Assembly: GCF_000265385.1 (NCBI RefSeq)
Contig: NC_018013.1
Coordinates: forward strand, 895,001 to 959,000
Reading direction: 5' to 3'
DNA length: 64,000 nt
From: Aequorivita sublithincola DSM 14238
Lineage (GTDB): Bacteria; Bacteroidota; Bacteroidia; Flavobacteriales; Flavobacteriaceae
Part shown: piece after piece, positions 1-6,943 of the stretch
Position numbering within the stretch: the first letter of the stretch is position 1
Layout: the number at the start of each line of letters is the position of its first letter
Notes under the pieces: generated by a model
Told to the model about the DNA's origin: nothing
The model's input: the letters and a program-made list of their open reading frames with translations, nothing else
Database searches by the model: none
Translations under genes and position numbers: made by a program

Positions 1-1
1 G

Positions 2-625
2 TTATAAAAGATTTTTGATGTCTTCTTTTAGCATTTGAAGTTGTTTATCGTCCAGACCATCGTAATAAACCATTGGATTTTCATTCTCGTCCTTTCGTGA
101 ACGAATGTTGCCATTTTGGTCTATCAATGCGAAAAAGCCAGAATGCTCAAAACCGCCCTCTTCTTCGGAGGCGTCGCCTACATAGAGGTTAAAACCTTCA
201 TTAGCAAGTTTGAATATTGATTCCTTTTCACCAGTCAATAAATGCCATTGTGGTTTTGTTATTCCTTTGGTTTTAGCGTATTCTTTTAAAACTTCAGGAG
301 TGTCGTGCTCTGGATCTATGGAAAATGAGGCCATTCCAACCTTAGGATTGCCCAGAAATTCATTTTGAATTTTAATCATGTTTTCGGTCATAATCGGGCA
401 AATGCTGGGACAGGTAGTGAAGAAAAATTCAACTACATAAACCTTCCCATCGTAATCTTTATTGGTAATTGTTTTTCCGTGTTGGTCAGTAAAACTGAAA
501 TCCGGCACAGTACCAATGGTTTCAAGATCTGCTTTTGAAACGGTGTTCACTATTTTCGGCACCGCCCAAATTCCAAAAACCAATATGATTAATGAAATAC
601 CTATGTATGAATAATTCTTTTTCAT
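2..625 (-). CDS. SCO1/SenC family copper chaperone
   Basis: The product is a 207-residue, membrane-anchored thioredoxin-fold protein that would deliver copper to the CuA site of cytochrome c oxidase. It starts with a basic N-terminus and one hydrophobic segment (about residues 7-22). The copper motif TCPSICP gives a CxxxC pair (C72, C76), and the distal ligand histidine is visible in GGFEHSGF (H161). Length and motif order fit the SCO family. It lies 81 bases downstream of a second SCO-like gene in the same direction, with a GC-rich palindrome between them, and belongs functionally with the oxidase genes at 6.5-9.6 kb and 31-34 kb. The stop codon is at the very edge of the window, so whatever follows (often DUF420 in relatives) is not visible. 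Confidence 0.93.
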   Translation of the reverse strand: MKKNYSYIGISLIILVFGIWAVPKIVNTVSKADLETIGTVPDFSFTDQHGKTITNKDYDGKVYVVEFFFTTCPSICPIMTENMIKIQNEFLGNPKVGMASFSIDPEHDTPEVLKEYAKTKGITKPQWHLLTGEKESIFKLANEGFNLYVGDASEEEGGFEHSGFFALIDQNGNIRSRKDENENPMVYYDGLDDKQLQMLKEDIKNLL

Positions 626-682
626 TTTTTAGTTGATGTTTAATATTTAGGATGTCCGAAATTTTAAACCGCTCGATTTCAG

Positions 683-704
683 GGCGCGCGATGAATCGCG
701 CGCC
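683..704. repeat. GC-rich intercistronic palindrome
   Basis: This is a perfect inverted repeat with 10-base arms (GGCGCGCGAT / ATCGCGCGCC) and a 2-base spacer, directly after the stop codon of the SCO-like gene. It is strikingly GC-rich for this genome and has no T-run on either side, so it looks like a REP-type element or mRNA-stabilising hairpin rather than an intrinsic terminator. Confidence 0.7.
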
Positions 705-706
705 TA

Positions 707-1351
707 CTAGATTTCACGATTAGATTTATATTTTTTTAGCGCACGTCTGTATTCTGCTAAAAGCACTTTTACGTCGTCGCTCATTTTGTTGTTTATTTCG
801 GCGATGTTGCTGGAATCAAAACCATACATCGCGCCTTCTTTATCGTCAGCTTTTCTTCCGCGGAGACTTCGTTCTTTGTCAATTATAAAAACATAAGGCG
901 TAGATTCGTTGGAATCTAACGTAAGGTTGGAATTAAGCGATTGAAAAACAAGATTTATGTTTTCATCAGAACCAAAGGCGAAGAACCAAGCATCCGTGGG
1001 TGCGATTTGTTTTAGTTTTTGTTCGATGCTTTCGGCTTGTGATTCCGTGCCCTCTGGCAAAAGGATTACAAACTGAAATTCATTAAACTCGTGATTCTTG
1101 CTGTATATTTTTTGGGCTAAATTGTAGGCATAAGCTCTATGAGCTTCCAAATCACTTCCAAAAAAACCTAAAACGGTAATGCGGTTTTCTAGTTGAACTG
1201 GTTTTCCTTCTAGGGTTTTAAAACCATCCAATTCAGCAACTGAAGGAGTTAAAATAGGCAATGGCTTAAAATAATTGGTGCTCATTGCGAAAAAAACGTA
1301 TGCCGTTATAGGCAGTATAAACAGGATGCCGAGGACTATATACTTCTTCAT
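707..1351 (-). CDS. SCO-like thioredoxin-fold protein lacking the copper cysteines
   Basis: A 214-residue membrane-anchored protein (hydrophobic segment about residues 5-22) whose overall pattern follows SCO/thioredoxin proteins: a strand ITVLGFFGSD where SCO has its copper loop, later a PYVFIIDKERSLRGRK strand resembling the SCO 'liDqnGniR' region. The CxxxC motif is absent: the loop reads FGSDLEAHR (about 64-72), so it should not bind copper as SCO does. It is the first gene of the SCO pair and is preceded by a good promoter. From synteny I infer a structural or redox role in oxidase assembly; the family itself is uncharacterised. Confidence 0.7.
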   Translation of the reverse strand: MKKYIVLGILFILPITAYVFFAMSTNYFKPLPILTPSVAELDGFKTLEGKPVQLENRITVLGFFGSDLEAHRAYAYNLAQKIYSKNHEFNEFQFVILLPEGTESQAESIEQKLKQIAPTDAWFFAFGSDENINLVFQSLNSNLTLDSNESTPYVFIIDKERSLRGRKADDKEGAMYGFDSSNIAEINNKMSDDVKVLLAEYRRALKKYKSNREI

Positions 1352-1397
1352 TTTTACACTTATTTCTCCGCTGCCAAAAGAGCGGCAGGCTGGTTTG

Positions 1398-1428
1398 CAA
1401 AAATACAGGGTAAAAGGGGGTTGGGCAA
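1398..1428 (-). promoter_or_regulatory. Promoter of the SCO gene pair
   Basis: On the minus strand a TATTTTTG -7 element (1398-1405) is preceded by TTG (1426-1428) with a 20-base gap, matching the Bacteroidota -33/-7 pattern. The predicted transcript begins about 40 bases before the SCO-like gene. Confidence 0.5.
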
Positions 1429-1448
1429 TGTTTTGGGTGTTAATTTTG
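1421..1448 (+). promoter_or_regulatory. Divergent promoter of the FG-GAP cassette
   Basis: On the plus strand TTG (1421-1423) and TAATTTTG (1441-1448) are 17 bases apart and fit the Bacteroidota consensus. Its upstream element overlaps that of the opposite-facing SCO promoter. It would start transcription just before the truncated peptidase fragment at 1465 and is the only promoter I can see for the FG-GAP gene at 1717. Confidence 0.4.
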
Positions 1449-1464
1449 TTTATATTAGCTTATT

Positions 1465-1647
1465 ATGAATTTAAACCAAATCGGCAACGTTGGAGTATTA
1501 AACGGCAATGTTACCATAACACCAAAAGATTCTCTAGGAATCAATAACCCTACATTAATAAATGATTTGGATCCGGGTCTTTATAATATTAAAGAAAATT
1601 ATGATGATGGAGCCATAAAAGAAAACGTTATCTTTAAGGAAAATTAA
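1465..1647 (+). pseudogene. C-terminal remnant of a metallopeptidase gene (or short leader ORF)
   Basis: This 60-codon reading frame matches only the last ~50 residues of the metallopeptidase encoded at 3528-5006: both contain NVTITPKDS followed by a similar spacing of P, LI, LD-GLY-I, NY and a terminal VI-K-N. The catalytic domain is missing, so it looks like the tail left after deletion of a duplicated peptidase gene. It has an ATG and a plausible promoter just upstream and ends 17 bases before a terminator-like hairpin, so it may still be translated as a short peptide. It is followed by an FG-GAP gene exactly as the intact peptidase is. Confidence 0.7.
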
Positions 1648-1664
1648 AAACGAATATTAATGAT

Positions 1665-1700
1665 ACAGCTCTCAAAATCTATTGGGGGCTGTATTTTTAT
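1665..1700 (+). terminator. Terminator-like hairpin before the first FG-GAP gene
   Basis: An 11-pair stem (ACAGCTCTCAA with TTGGGGGCTGT, including two G-T pairs) closes a 6-base loop and is followed by ATTTTTAT. The start codon of the next gene lies only about 24 bases beyond, leaving no room for a separate promoter, so it may act as an attenuator. A counterpart of similar shape and sequence precedes the second FG-GAP gene. Confidence 0.75.
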
Positions 1701-1716
1701 AAAAAATTAAGAAATA

Positions 1717-3102
1717 ATGAAGAAAATACTTTTAATATTATTGCCATTCGTTTTCTTAAATGCCTATTCACAATTTGGCCCACAAAGGATAATTACGTTA
1801 GAATCTGGGACAGTAAATAGTGCCTATACAGTGGATATAGATGGAGACGGAGACAAAGATATTGTAACATCATGTAGATCTGGAGATTTTAACGTCGGGT
1901 GGCTTGAGAATTTAGACGGTAAGGGAAATTTTGGCCCTCCACATACTATCGTGAATAATTTATTTGGACAAAGTTATTCAGTATATGCAGCTGATTTAGA
2001 TGGCGATGGCGACGTTGACATATTAACAACAGCATATTCTCTTGATAGGGTTATTTGGTATGAAAACTTGGATGGCTTGGGTAATTTCAGCTCGCAAAAC
2101 GTAATTTCGGGTAATGCCGATGGGGCATTTTCAGTTATAGCAGCAGATTTGGATGGTGATGGTGATAATGATATTATCTCGGCATCTGAATTTTCAGGAT
2201 TGGCCTGGCATGAAAATATAGACGGTCAGGGGGATTTTAGTTTTAGAAAAATTATTGATGACAATATTATCAGTTCGCGCTCCGTAGTAGCTGCCGATAT
2301 GGATGGTGACGGCGATCTTGATATAGTAGCGAATGGGCTTGCACCTAATACTGTAAGAATCTTTTGGTATGAAAACTTGGACGGGTTAGGGAATTTTGGA
2401 CCACTACGTGTTATAAGAGATTTTACTGTATATGCCAATGTTATATTTGTTGCCGATGCCGATGGGGACGGCGATATGGACGTTTTTTCTGCTTCTCCTG
2501 GCGACCATGAAGTTGCTTGGCATGAAAATATTGATGGTTTGGGGAATTTTGGACCGAAAAAAATTATAACCGATTCTTTACTTGATGCTTGGGTTGTTTC
2601 TGCCGCAGACCTTGACAATGATGGCGATATTGATGTACTTGCTACAAGCGTTGAAACCTTTGGTGGTGAAGTGGTTTGGTTTGAGAATATAGATGGAGCG
2701 GGCACGTATGGTGCAAAACAAACTATTAGCACAGAAGTCCAGTCGCCACGTTCTGTAATGGCCGCAGATATAGACAACGATGGTGATATGGATGTGGTGG
2801 GGTCTTCCCAAAACGATAATAAAATTGCTTGGTATGAAAATTATACGATTATTGGGGTTGGAGAAAACCAAAATAACACCTTTAAAATTTATCCAAATCC
2901 TGTAAAAGATTTTTTAAATATAGCTAACTCTACAGGAATTAATATAAAAACCACTACTCTCTATGATGCCCTTGGCAGAGAATTGTTCAAAAAAGAAAGC
3001 GAAGTTTCGCAACTTAGTTTCGTTACCTATGCTTCTGGCATTTATTTTCTTAAGCTGAAAACCAATACCGAAGAGCACCTCTTTAAAGTGATAAAGGAAT
3101 AA
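1717..3102 (+). CDS. FG-GAP/VCBS repeat protein with T9SS sorting domain
   Basis: A 461-residue secreted protein. After a signal peptide ending in NAYSQ it has seven repeats of about 50 residues, each with a DxDGDGD-type calcium-binding loop followed by W-x-EN-DG-GxF, expected to fold as a beta-propeller. The last ~70 residues are a type A T9SS C-terminal sorting domain, recognisable from IYPNPVKDFL, the central LYDALGREL strand and the terminal ASGIYFLKLK...KVIKE pattern. It should be exported by SprA, encoded at 15.4-22.6 kb, and attached to the cell surface. A paralogue with the same seven-repeat plan lies at 5064-6440. Binding partner is unknown. Confidence 0.9.
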   Translation: MKKILLILLPFVFLNAYSQFGPQRIITLESGTVNSAYTVDIDGDGDKDIVTSCRSGDFNVGWLENLDGKGNFGPPHTIVNNLFGQSYSVYAADLDGDGDVDILTTAYSLDRVIWYENLDGLGNFSSQNVISGNADGAFSVIAADLDGDGDNDIISASEFSGLAWHENIDGQGDFSFRKIIDDNIISSRSVVAADMDGDGDLDIVANGLAPNTVRIFWYENLDGLGNFGPLRVIRDFTVYANVIFVADADGDGDMDVFSASPGDHEVAWHENIDGLGNFGPKKIITDSLLDAWVVSAADLDNDGDIDVLATSVETFGGEVVWFENIDGAGTYGAKQTISTEVQSPRSVMAADIDNDGDMDVVGSSQNDNKIAWYENYTIIGVGENQNNTFKIYPNPVKDFLNIANSTGINIKTTTLYDALGRELFKKESEVSQLSFVTYASGIYFLKLKTNTEEHLFKVIKE

Positions 3103-3109
3103 AAAAAGA

Positions 3110-3427
3110 TTAAACCGATAGTTCATAATCCCTAATTAAAATATCAGCCGGTATTTTTAAATGTTTATGGATTTTTTTTATCATTTCAAGGCTAAGGGGT
3201 CTTTTCAAATTTAGTACCTCAGACACTCGGCTTCTGCTTTTAATGATTACACCCAAGTCTTTATCGTTTATTCCTCGTTGTTCCATCATAAATTTAATAG
3301 CTTCAATTGGATGCGGTTCTGGCATAGAGAACTCCTTTGCTCTTTTTGCAAGCCAGCTTAACAATTCTTTATTATTTTCTCTTAAATCCAATGACGCGAA
3401 GGTCAGTGGTCGAATAAATTGATACAA
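3110..3427 (-). CDS. HigA-type antitoxin, orphan and possibly N-terminally shortened
   Basis: The 105-residue product contains the conserved core of COG5499 HigA antitoxins: PIEAIKFMMEQRGINDKDL, a helix-turn-helix centred on SRSRVSEVLNLKRPLSLEMI, and the IPADILI end. The reading frame opens directly after a TAA with a TTG codon; no in-frame ATG exists before residue 34, so the N-terminal ~20 residues usual for the family appear to be missing. No HigB toxin is encoded upstream: the adjacent gene is a peptidase on the opposite strand. A perfect palindrome overlaps its start and could be its operator. It may be a decayed remnant of a toxin-antitoxin pair or a stand-alone repressor. Confidence 0.7.
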   Translation of the reverse strand: MYQFIRPLTFASLDLRENNKELLSWLAKRAKEFSMPEPHPIEAIKFMMEQRGINDKDLGVIIKSRSRVSEVLNLKRPLSLEMIKKIHKHLKIPADILIRDYELSV

Positions 3428-3443
3428 TTACCGTTCGGTAATT
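3426..3443. promoter_or_regulatory. Palindromic operator candidate between higA-like gene and peptidase
   Basis: AATTACCG and CGGTAATT form a perfect inverted repeat with a TT spacer. It overlaps the 5' end of the HigA-like gene and lies about 50 bases before the peptidase signal-peptide ATG at 3491. Such palindromes are typical autoregulatory targets of HTH antitoxins, and this one could control both divergent genes. Confidence 0.45.
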
Positions 3444-3490
3444 ATTTATTTATATATTTAACATATTATTAACCTTAATCTTTATTCATT

Positions 3491-5006
3491 ATGAAAAAAC
3501 TACTACTTTTTTGTACATTTATCGTAAATGTATTTTTTGATGAATGCACAATTAGATAACCCGTGTGCAACACCAGATGGTCCTACAGCAGATCAAGCTG
3601 GGGCTTACAGCTATTCCGACGAGATCCCAACATTAGAGAACTTTACCCCAGTTGTCTTTAATGTGTTCTTTTGGGGGATTAACAAAAGTGATGGGACAAG
3701 CCAATATCCATTAACAGAAAACACTGTCCTTTCGGCTGTATCTAAATTGAATATCCAATTCAACCCTTTCGGTATCTTTTTTAAATATTATGGGATGGAT
3801 TTTTTTGATTCCGATACGTATTATATTATTGATCGTGGTCTTGGTGAATTGGATGGCGGTCCTAACGATCCTGGTGTTTATGTATATGCCGCCAGTAATA
3901 ATTATAAAAAAGCTGATGCCTTCAATATTTACGTTCCTTATTCAACTGAGGGGTTTGCAGGAGCTGCTGAACTAAAAAATAAGGTCAATATCGCAATTAA
4001 TGGATTTAGTCTCATTAACAGTTATTCTTTGCTTAGTCATGAAATTGGGCATTGTTTTAATTTGGGACATACTTTTGATGGATTCAGAAGCCCGGATCCA
4101 TATTGTGAGCATGTTACCAGAGACGAGACTGACCCAGATTATAATGCCGCTCTAAGAGGAGATAGAATAACTGATACCGCTGCCGTCCCTGACTTCAAAA
4201 ATGAACATTTTTGGGAACTGATTGATTTGGGATATACCTACCAACAAGCATTGGCAATGTACATCCCCTATAAATATGTTGATCCCGTAACTTATGAATA
4301 TACTGGCACTGGCACAGATTGTCTAGATCCACCAGTCGATTATGATATTTCCCCGACGGATGTAAAAAACACAATGGGCTATGGCCCAGCGGCGCCACCA
4401 TACGCCAAGAAGTTTACTACGGGTCAAAAAATTAGAATACACGAATCCATTGAGATAGATTATTTTGGAGAATTTGGAACAGCAACCACAACTTTTGCAG
4501 CACTTTATGAACCCTATAAAGGTAGTTATCCACCCTATTATCCACATCCGCAACCTTGGCCAATGCCAATGTTTCAGCCTGGATTTACTTATGATTTTAT
4601 AGAATGTTGCTGTGAATATATACAACCTGCAGCGTATGGCGACTTGACATTTAGCGTAGATCCTTCACACGTTGTTAAACACGTAGATAAATTTATGACC
4701 ATTTACAGTTCTATATATCATCCAAACCATTCAGCAATAGTTATTCACGAAATAGATCAGGCTTTTGGTACTTCTTCATATCAAAAATGTTATGACAATT
4801 ATCAAACCCCGCCTGTACTGGGGGGGAGAGTTGTACGATTTAATGATAATATTTTCAATGAAAACGTTACTATCACTCCAAAAGATTCCACTGAGATTAC
4901 CGACCCTCATTTGATTGAAAATTTGGATACTGGGCTATATAAAATAGAGACTAATTATGGCAATGGGGTAGATGAAGAGACAGTAATTTATAAAACAGGA
5001 AATTGA
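3491..5006 (+). pseudogene. Pappalysin-like (M43) zinc metallopeptidase, signal peptide frameshifted off
   Basis: The main frame (3528-5006, 492 codons) encodes a secreted metallopeptidase. The zinc site HEIGHCFNLGH (H171, E172, H175, H181 in this frame) is followed by TFDG, then GDRITDTAAVP and the Met-turn KNTMGYG (M282), as in pappalysin-type metzincins. The frame lacks a signal peptide, but an ATG at 3491 opens MKKLLLFCTFIVNVF in another frame. Removing one T from the T6 run at 3533-3538 joins them into a normal signal peptide ending LMNAQ. This is therefore a one-base frameshift, a sequencing error or a phase-variable site. The C-terminal ~50 residues match the remnant at 1465-1647. A terminator and an FG-GAP gene follow. 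Confidence 0.75.
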
Positions 5007-5022
5007 TAATCCGAAACTAATA

Positions 5023-5053
5023 GACGGCCTCAAATTTTGGGGCTGTCTTTTTT
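5023..5053 (+). terminator. Terminator-like hairpin before the second FG-GAP gene
   Basis: An 11-pair stem, GACGGCCTCAA with TTGGGGCTGTC-type pairing, is followed by six T. It lies between the peptidase stop and the FG-GAP start codon at 5064, only about 10 bases past the T-run, mirroring the hairpin at 1665. A TTG codon at 5037 that would extend the next gene falls inside this hairpin and is unlikely to be used. Confidence 0.75.
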
Positions 5054-5063
5054 CATAAATAAT

Positions 5064-6440
5064 ATGGTAAAATATTCATTTATAATTGCTGTTATTCTAT
5101 TCAACCTTAAAAGTGCAGCACAATTTGGCTCCCAACAGTTAATTACAACCGAGGCAAATTTGCCAGCAAGAGTAGTATGCGGTGATATTAATGGTGATGG
5201 AAATATGGATGTGGCACTAGCTGCAAGATCTTTGGCAACTCCCTATAACCTCGCTTGGTTAGAAAACACAAATGGTAACGGTGATTTTGGATCCATAAAT
5301 CTAATTGGAACGATGAGCGAAACATACAGAATTAACTTAGCCGATTTAGATAATGATGGTGATTTAGACGTTATTGGAGCCACTGTATTTTTAGATATTA
5401 TTTCTTGGTATGAAAACTTAGATGGTTTAGGCAATTTTAGCCCTAGAAATATAATTTCGAATACCGCAGATGGTGCGCATGATGCTATTGGAGCAGATAT
5501 AGATAATGATGGCGATATAGATGTTGTTTCAGCATCAAATAACTCTGGATTAGCGTGGTATGAAAATCTTAATGGGCAGGGTAGTTTTAGTGCTCCAAAA
5601 ATAATTAACAATATAATTGACTCTTCACGCTCCGTCATGGCAGTTGATATGGATGGGGATGGCGATATGGACATTTTGGGTAATGCGAGACAACCCGCGC
5701 AAATATTCTGGATGGAAAATATGGATGGTCAGGGCACTTTTGGGACAATGCATATTGTACTTGAGATGGGTTTTTATGCCAATACAGTTTTTGCCGCAGA
5801 TGTGGATGGGGATGACGATATGGATGTTGTTTCAGCAACCCCATATATTAATGAAGTTGCTTGGTATGAAAACCTAGATGGTCTTGGAAATTTTGGATCA
5901 AAAAATATAATAACCAATACCTTATCAAAACCATATGCAGTCTATGTGGAAGACCTTGACAATGATGGGGATAATGATGTATTGGCTACTAGTGTGGATC
6001 CTTTTGGTGGAGAAGTAGTATGGTTTGAAAATTTAGATGGACTTGGCTCTTTTAGTACCAAAAAAATCATAGACAGTGCTTTGGTTTTTCCGCGGGATGT
6101 TTATGCAGCCGATATAGACAACGATGGCGATATGGACGTTTTTATTGCCGATCAAAACGACAATAAAATTGCATGGTATGAAAACATGACCATTATTGGT
6201 ATTCAGGAAAACCAAGCAGTTTCATTTACAATATACCCAAATCCAGCAAAAAATACTTTAACCATTAAAAGCGATGAACCGCTTCTTTCTGCAAGGTTTT
6301 ATGATGTTTTAGGAAGAAAATTACTAGAGGAAACAACAAATTTTGAGCAACTAAATGTTTCGAGTTTACCAGCTGGTTTATTGTTTGTAAATCTTAAAAC
6401 CCAATCAGGAACGGTAACAGAGAAAATTATAAAAGAATAG
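5064..6440 (+). CDS. FG-GAP/VCBS repeat protein with T9SS sorting domain (second copy)
   Basis: I place the start at ATG 5064 because an upstream in-frame TTG (5037) lies in a terminator stem, and because 5064 gives a clean signal peptide, MVKYSFIIAVILFN...SAAQ. The mature protein (458 residues in all) has seven DxDxDGDxD loop repeats each followed by a W-x-EN-DG motif, the same plan as the protein at 1717. The C-terminus carries a T9SS sorting domain (IYPNPAKNTL, FYDVLGRKLL, LPAGLLFVNL...KIIKE). It is expected to be a calcium-binding surface beta-propeller exported by the T9SS. It follows the metallopeptidase in the same direction, so the two probably share transcription through the intervening hairpin. 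Confidence 0.9.
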   Translation: MVKYSFIIAVILFNLKSAAQFGSQQLITTEANLPARVVCGDINGDGNMDVALAARSLATPYNLAWLENTNGNGDFGSINLIGTMSETYRINLADLDNDGDLDVIGATVFLDIISWYENLDGLGNFSPRNIISNTADGAHDAIGADIDNDGDIDVVSASNNSGLAWYENLNGQGSFSAPKIINNIIDSSRSVMAVDMDGDGDMDILGNARQPAQIFWMENMDGQGTFGTMHIVLEMGFYANTVFAADVDGDDDMDVVSATPYINEVAWYENLDGLGNFGSKNIITNTLSKPYAVYVEDLDNDGDNDVLATSVDPFGGEVVWFENLDGLGSFSTKKIIDSALVFPRDVYAADIDNDGDMDVFIADQNDNKIAWYENMTIIGIQENQAVSFTIYPNPAKNTLTIKSDEPLLSARFYDVLGRKLLEETTNFEQLNVSSLPAGLLFVNLKTQSGTVTEKIIKE

Positions 6441-6491
6441 TTGTCTTTTCCGAGTTAAAAACCTCCCTTTTTACAAAGATTTGTAATACAA

Positions 6492-6516
6492 AAAAACCCT
6501 CCAAAAGAGGGTTTTT
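6492..6516. terminator. Bidirectional terminator between FG-GAP gene and coxIV
   Basis: A 10-pair perfect stem AAAAACCCTC / GAGGGTTTTT with a 5-base loop has A-runs on one side and T-runs on the other, so it can stop both the plus-strand FG-GAP transcript and the minus-strand ctaB-coxIII-coxIII-coxIV transcript. It marks the right edge of the accessory block. Confidence 0.85.
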
Positions 6517-6535
6517 AAAATATTGTAAACTCGGT

Positions 6536-6925
6536 TTAAAAGTTAAACTTTATAAATCCAGATTTATAAACTTCATATATATAATCGCCTTCAATAAGTA
6601 TAAGTACTACCAAATAGGCAATTAGAAAAACTGCGGTCCAAACTGCTGCTCTTCGCAAACCTGTGGTTTCGTCGCGCATGTGCATAAAGTCCCAAGTAAT
6701 ATAGTAGGCCTTAAAAATTGTAAGAATAATAAATATCCAGTTAAGAAGTTTTAGTGCCAAAAAGTGATGCTCTACCAGAAAGTCTGGTCTCATAATACCC
6801 AGCGCCACTTCTATAATAGTAACGATAGAAAGTACAACAAATACTCCCCAAATTTTAGTTATGTTGGATTTAAACTTTAGAGTTCCTCTAAAGATTGCTA
6901 ATTTATGTGCTTGATCGTGTGCCAT
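6536..6925 (-). CDS. Cytochrome c oxidase subunit IV family protein
   Basis: A 129-residue protein with three predicted membrane helices (about residues 25-45, 57-78 and 92-112), the size and helix pattern of bacterial caa3-type oxidase subunit IV (CtaF/COX4_pro family). It is the last gene of the ctaB-coxIII-coxIII-coxIV operon, 18 bases after the larger coxIII, and is followed by a strong bidirectional terminator. The small subunit stabilises the oxidase complex and carries no redox centre. Confidence 0.85.
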   Translation of the reverse strand: MAHDQAHKLAIFRGTLKFKSNITKIWGVFVVLSIVTIIEVALGIMRPDFLVEHHFLALKLLNWIFIILTIFKAYYITWDFMHMRDETTGLRRAAVWTAVFLIAYLVVLILIEGDYIYEVYKSGFIKFNF

Positions 6926-6943
6926 TTTTTAAATATTGAAAAT

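Noticed and set aside
1275..1547. 90-codon plus-strand frame across the SCO promoter
   Set aside because: It overlaps the SCO-like gene start, both promoters and the peptidase remnant and has no recognisable features.
2226..2871. Long antisense frames opposite the FG-GAP genes (also 5243-5674, 5635-5844)
   Set aside because: They are mirror images of the GAT/GGT-rich aspartate-glycine repeats and give low-complexity Ser/Pro-rich products.
3110..3427. Complete toxin-antitoxin system
   Set aside because: No HigB-like toxin frame exists on either side of the antitoxin-like gene.
5037..5063. TTG start extending the second FG-GAP protein by nine codons
   Set aside because: The codons lie inside the terminator stem and would spoil the signal peptide; ATG 5064 is the better start.
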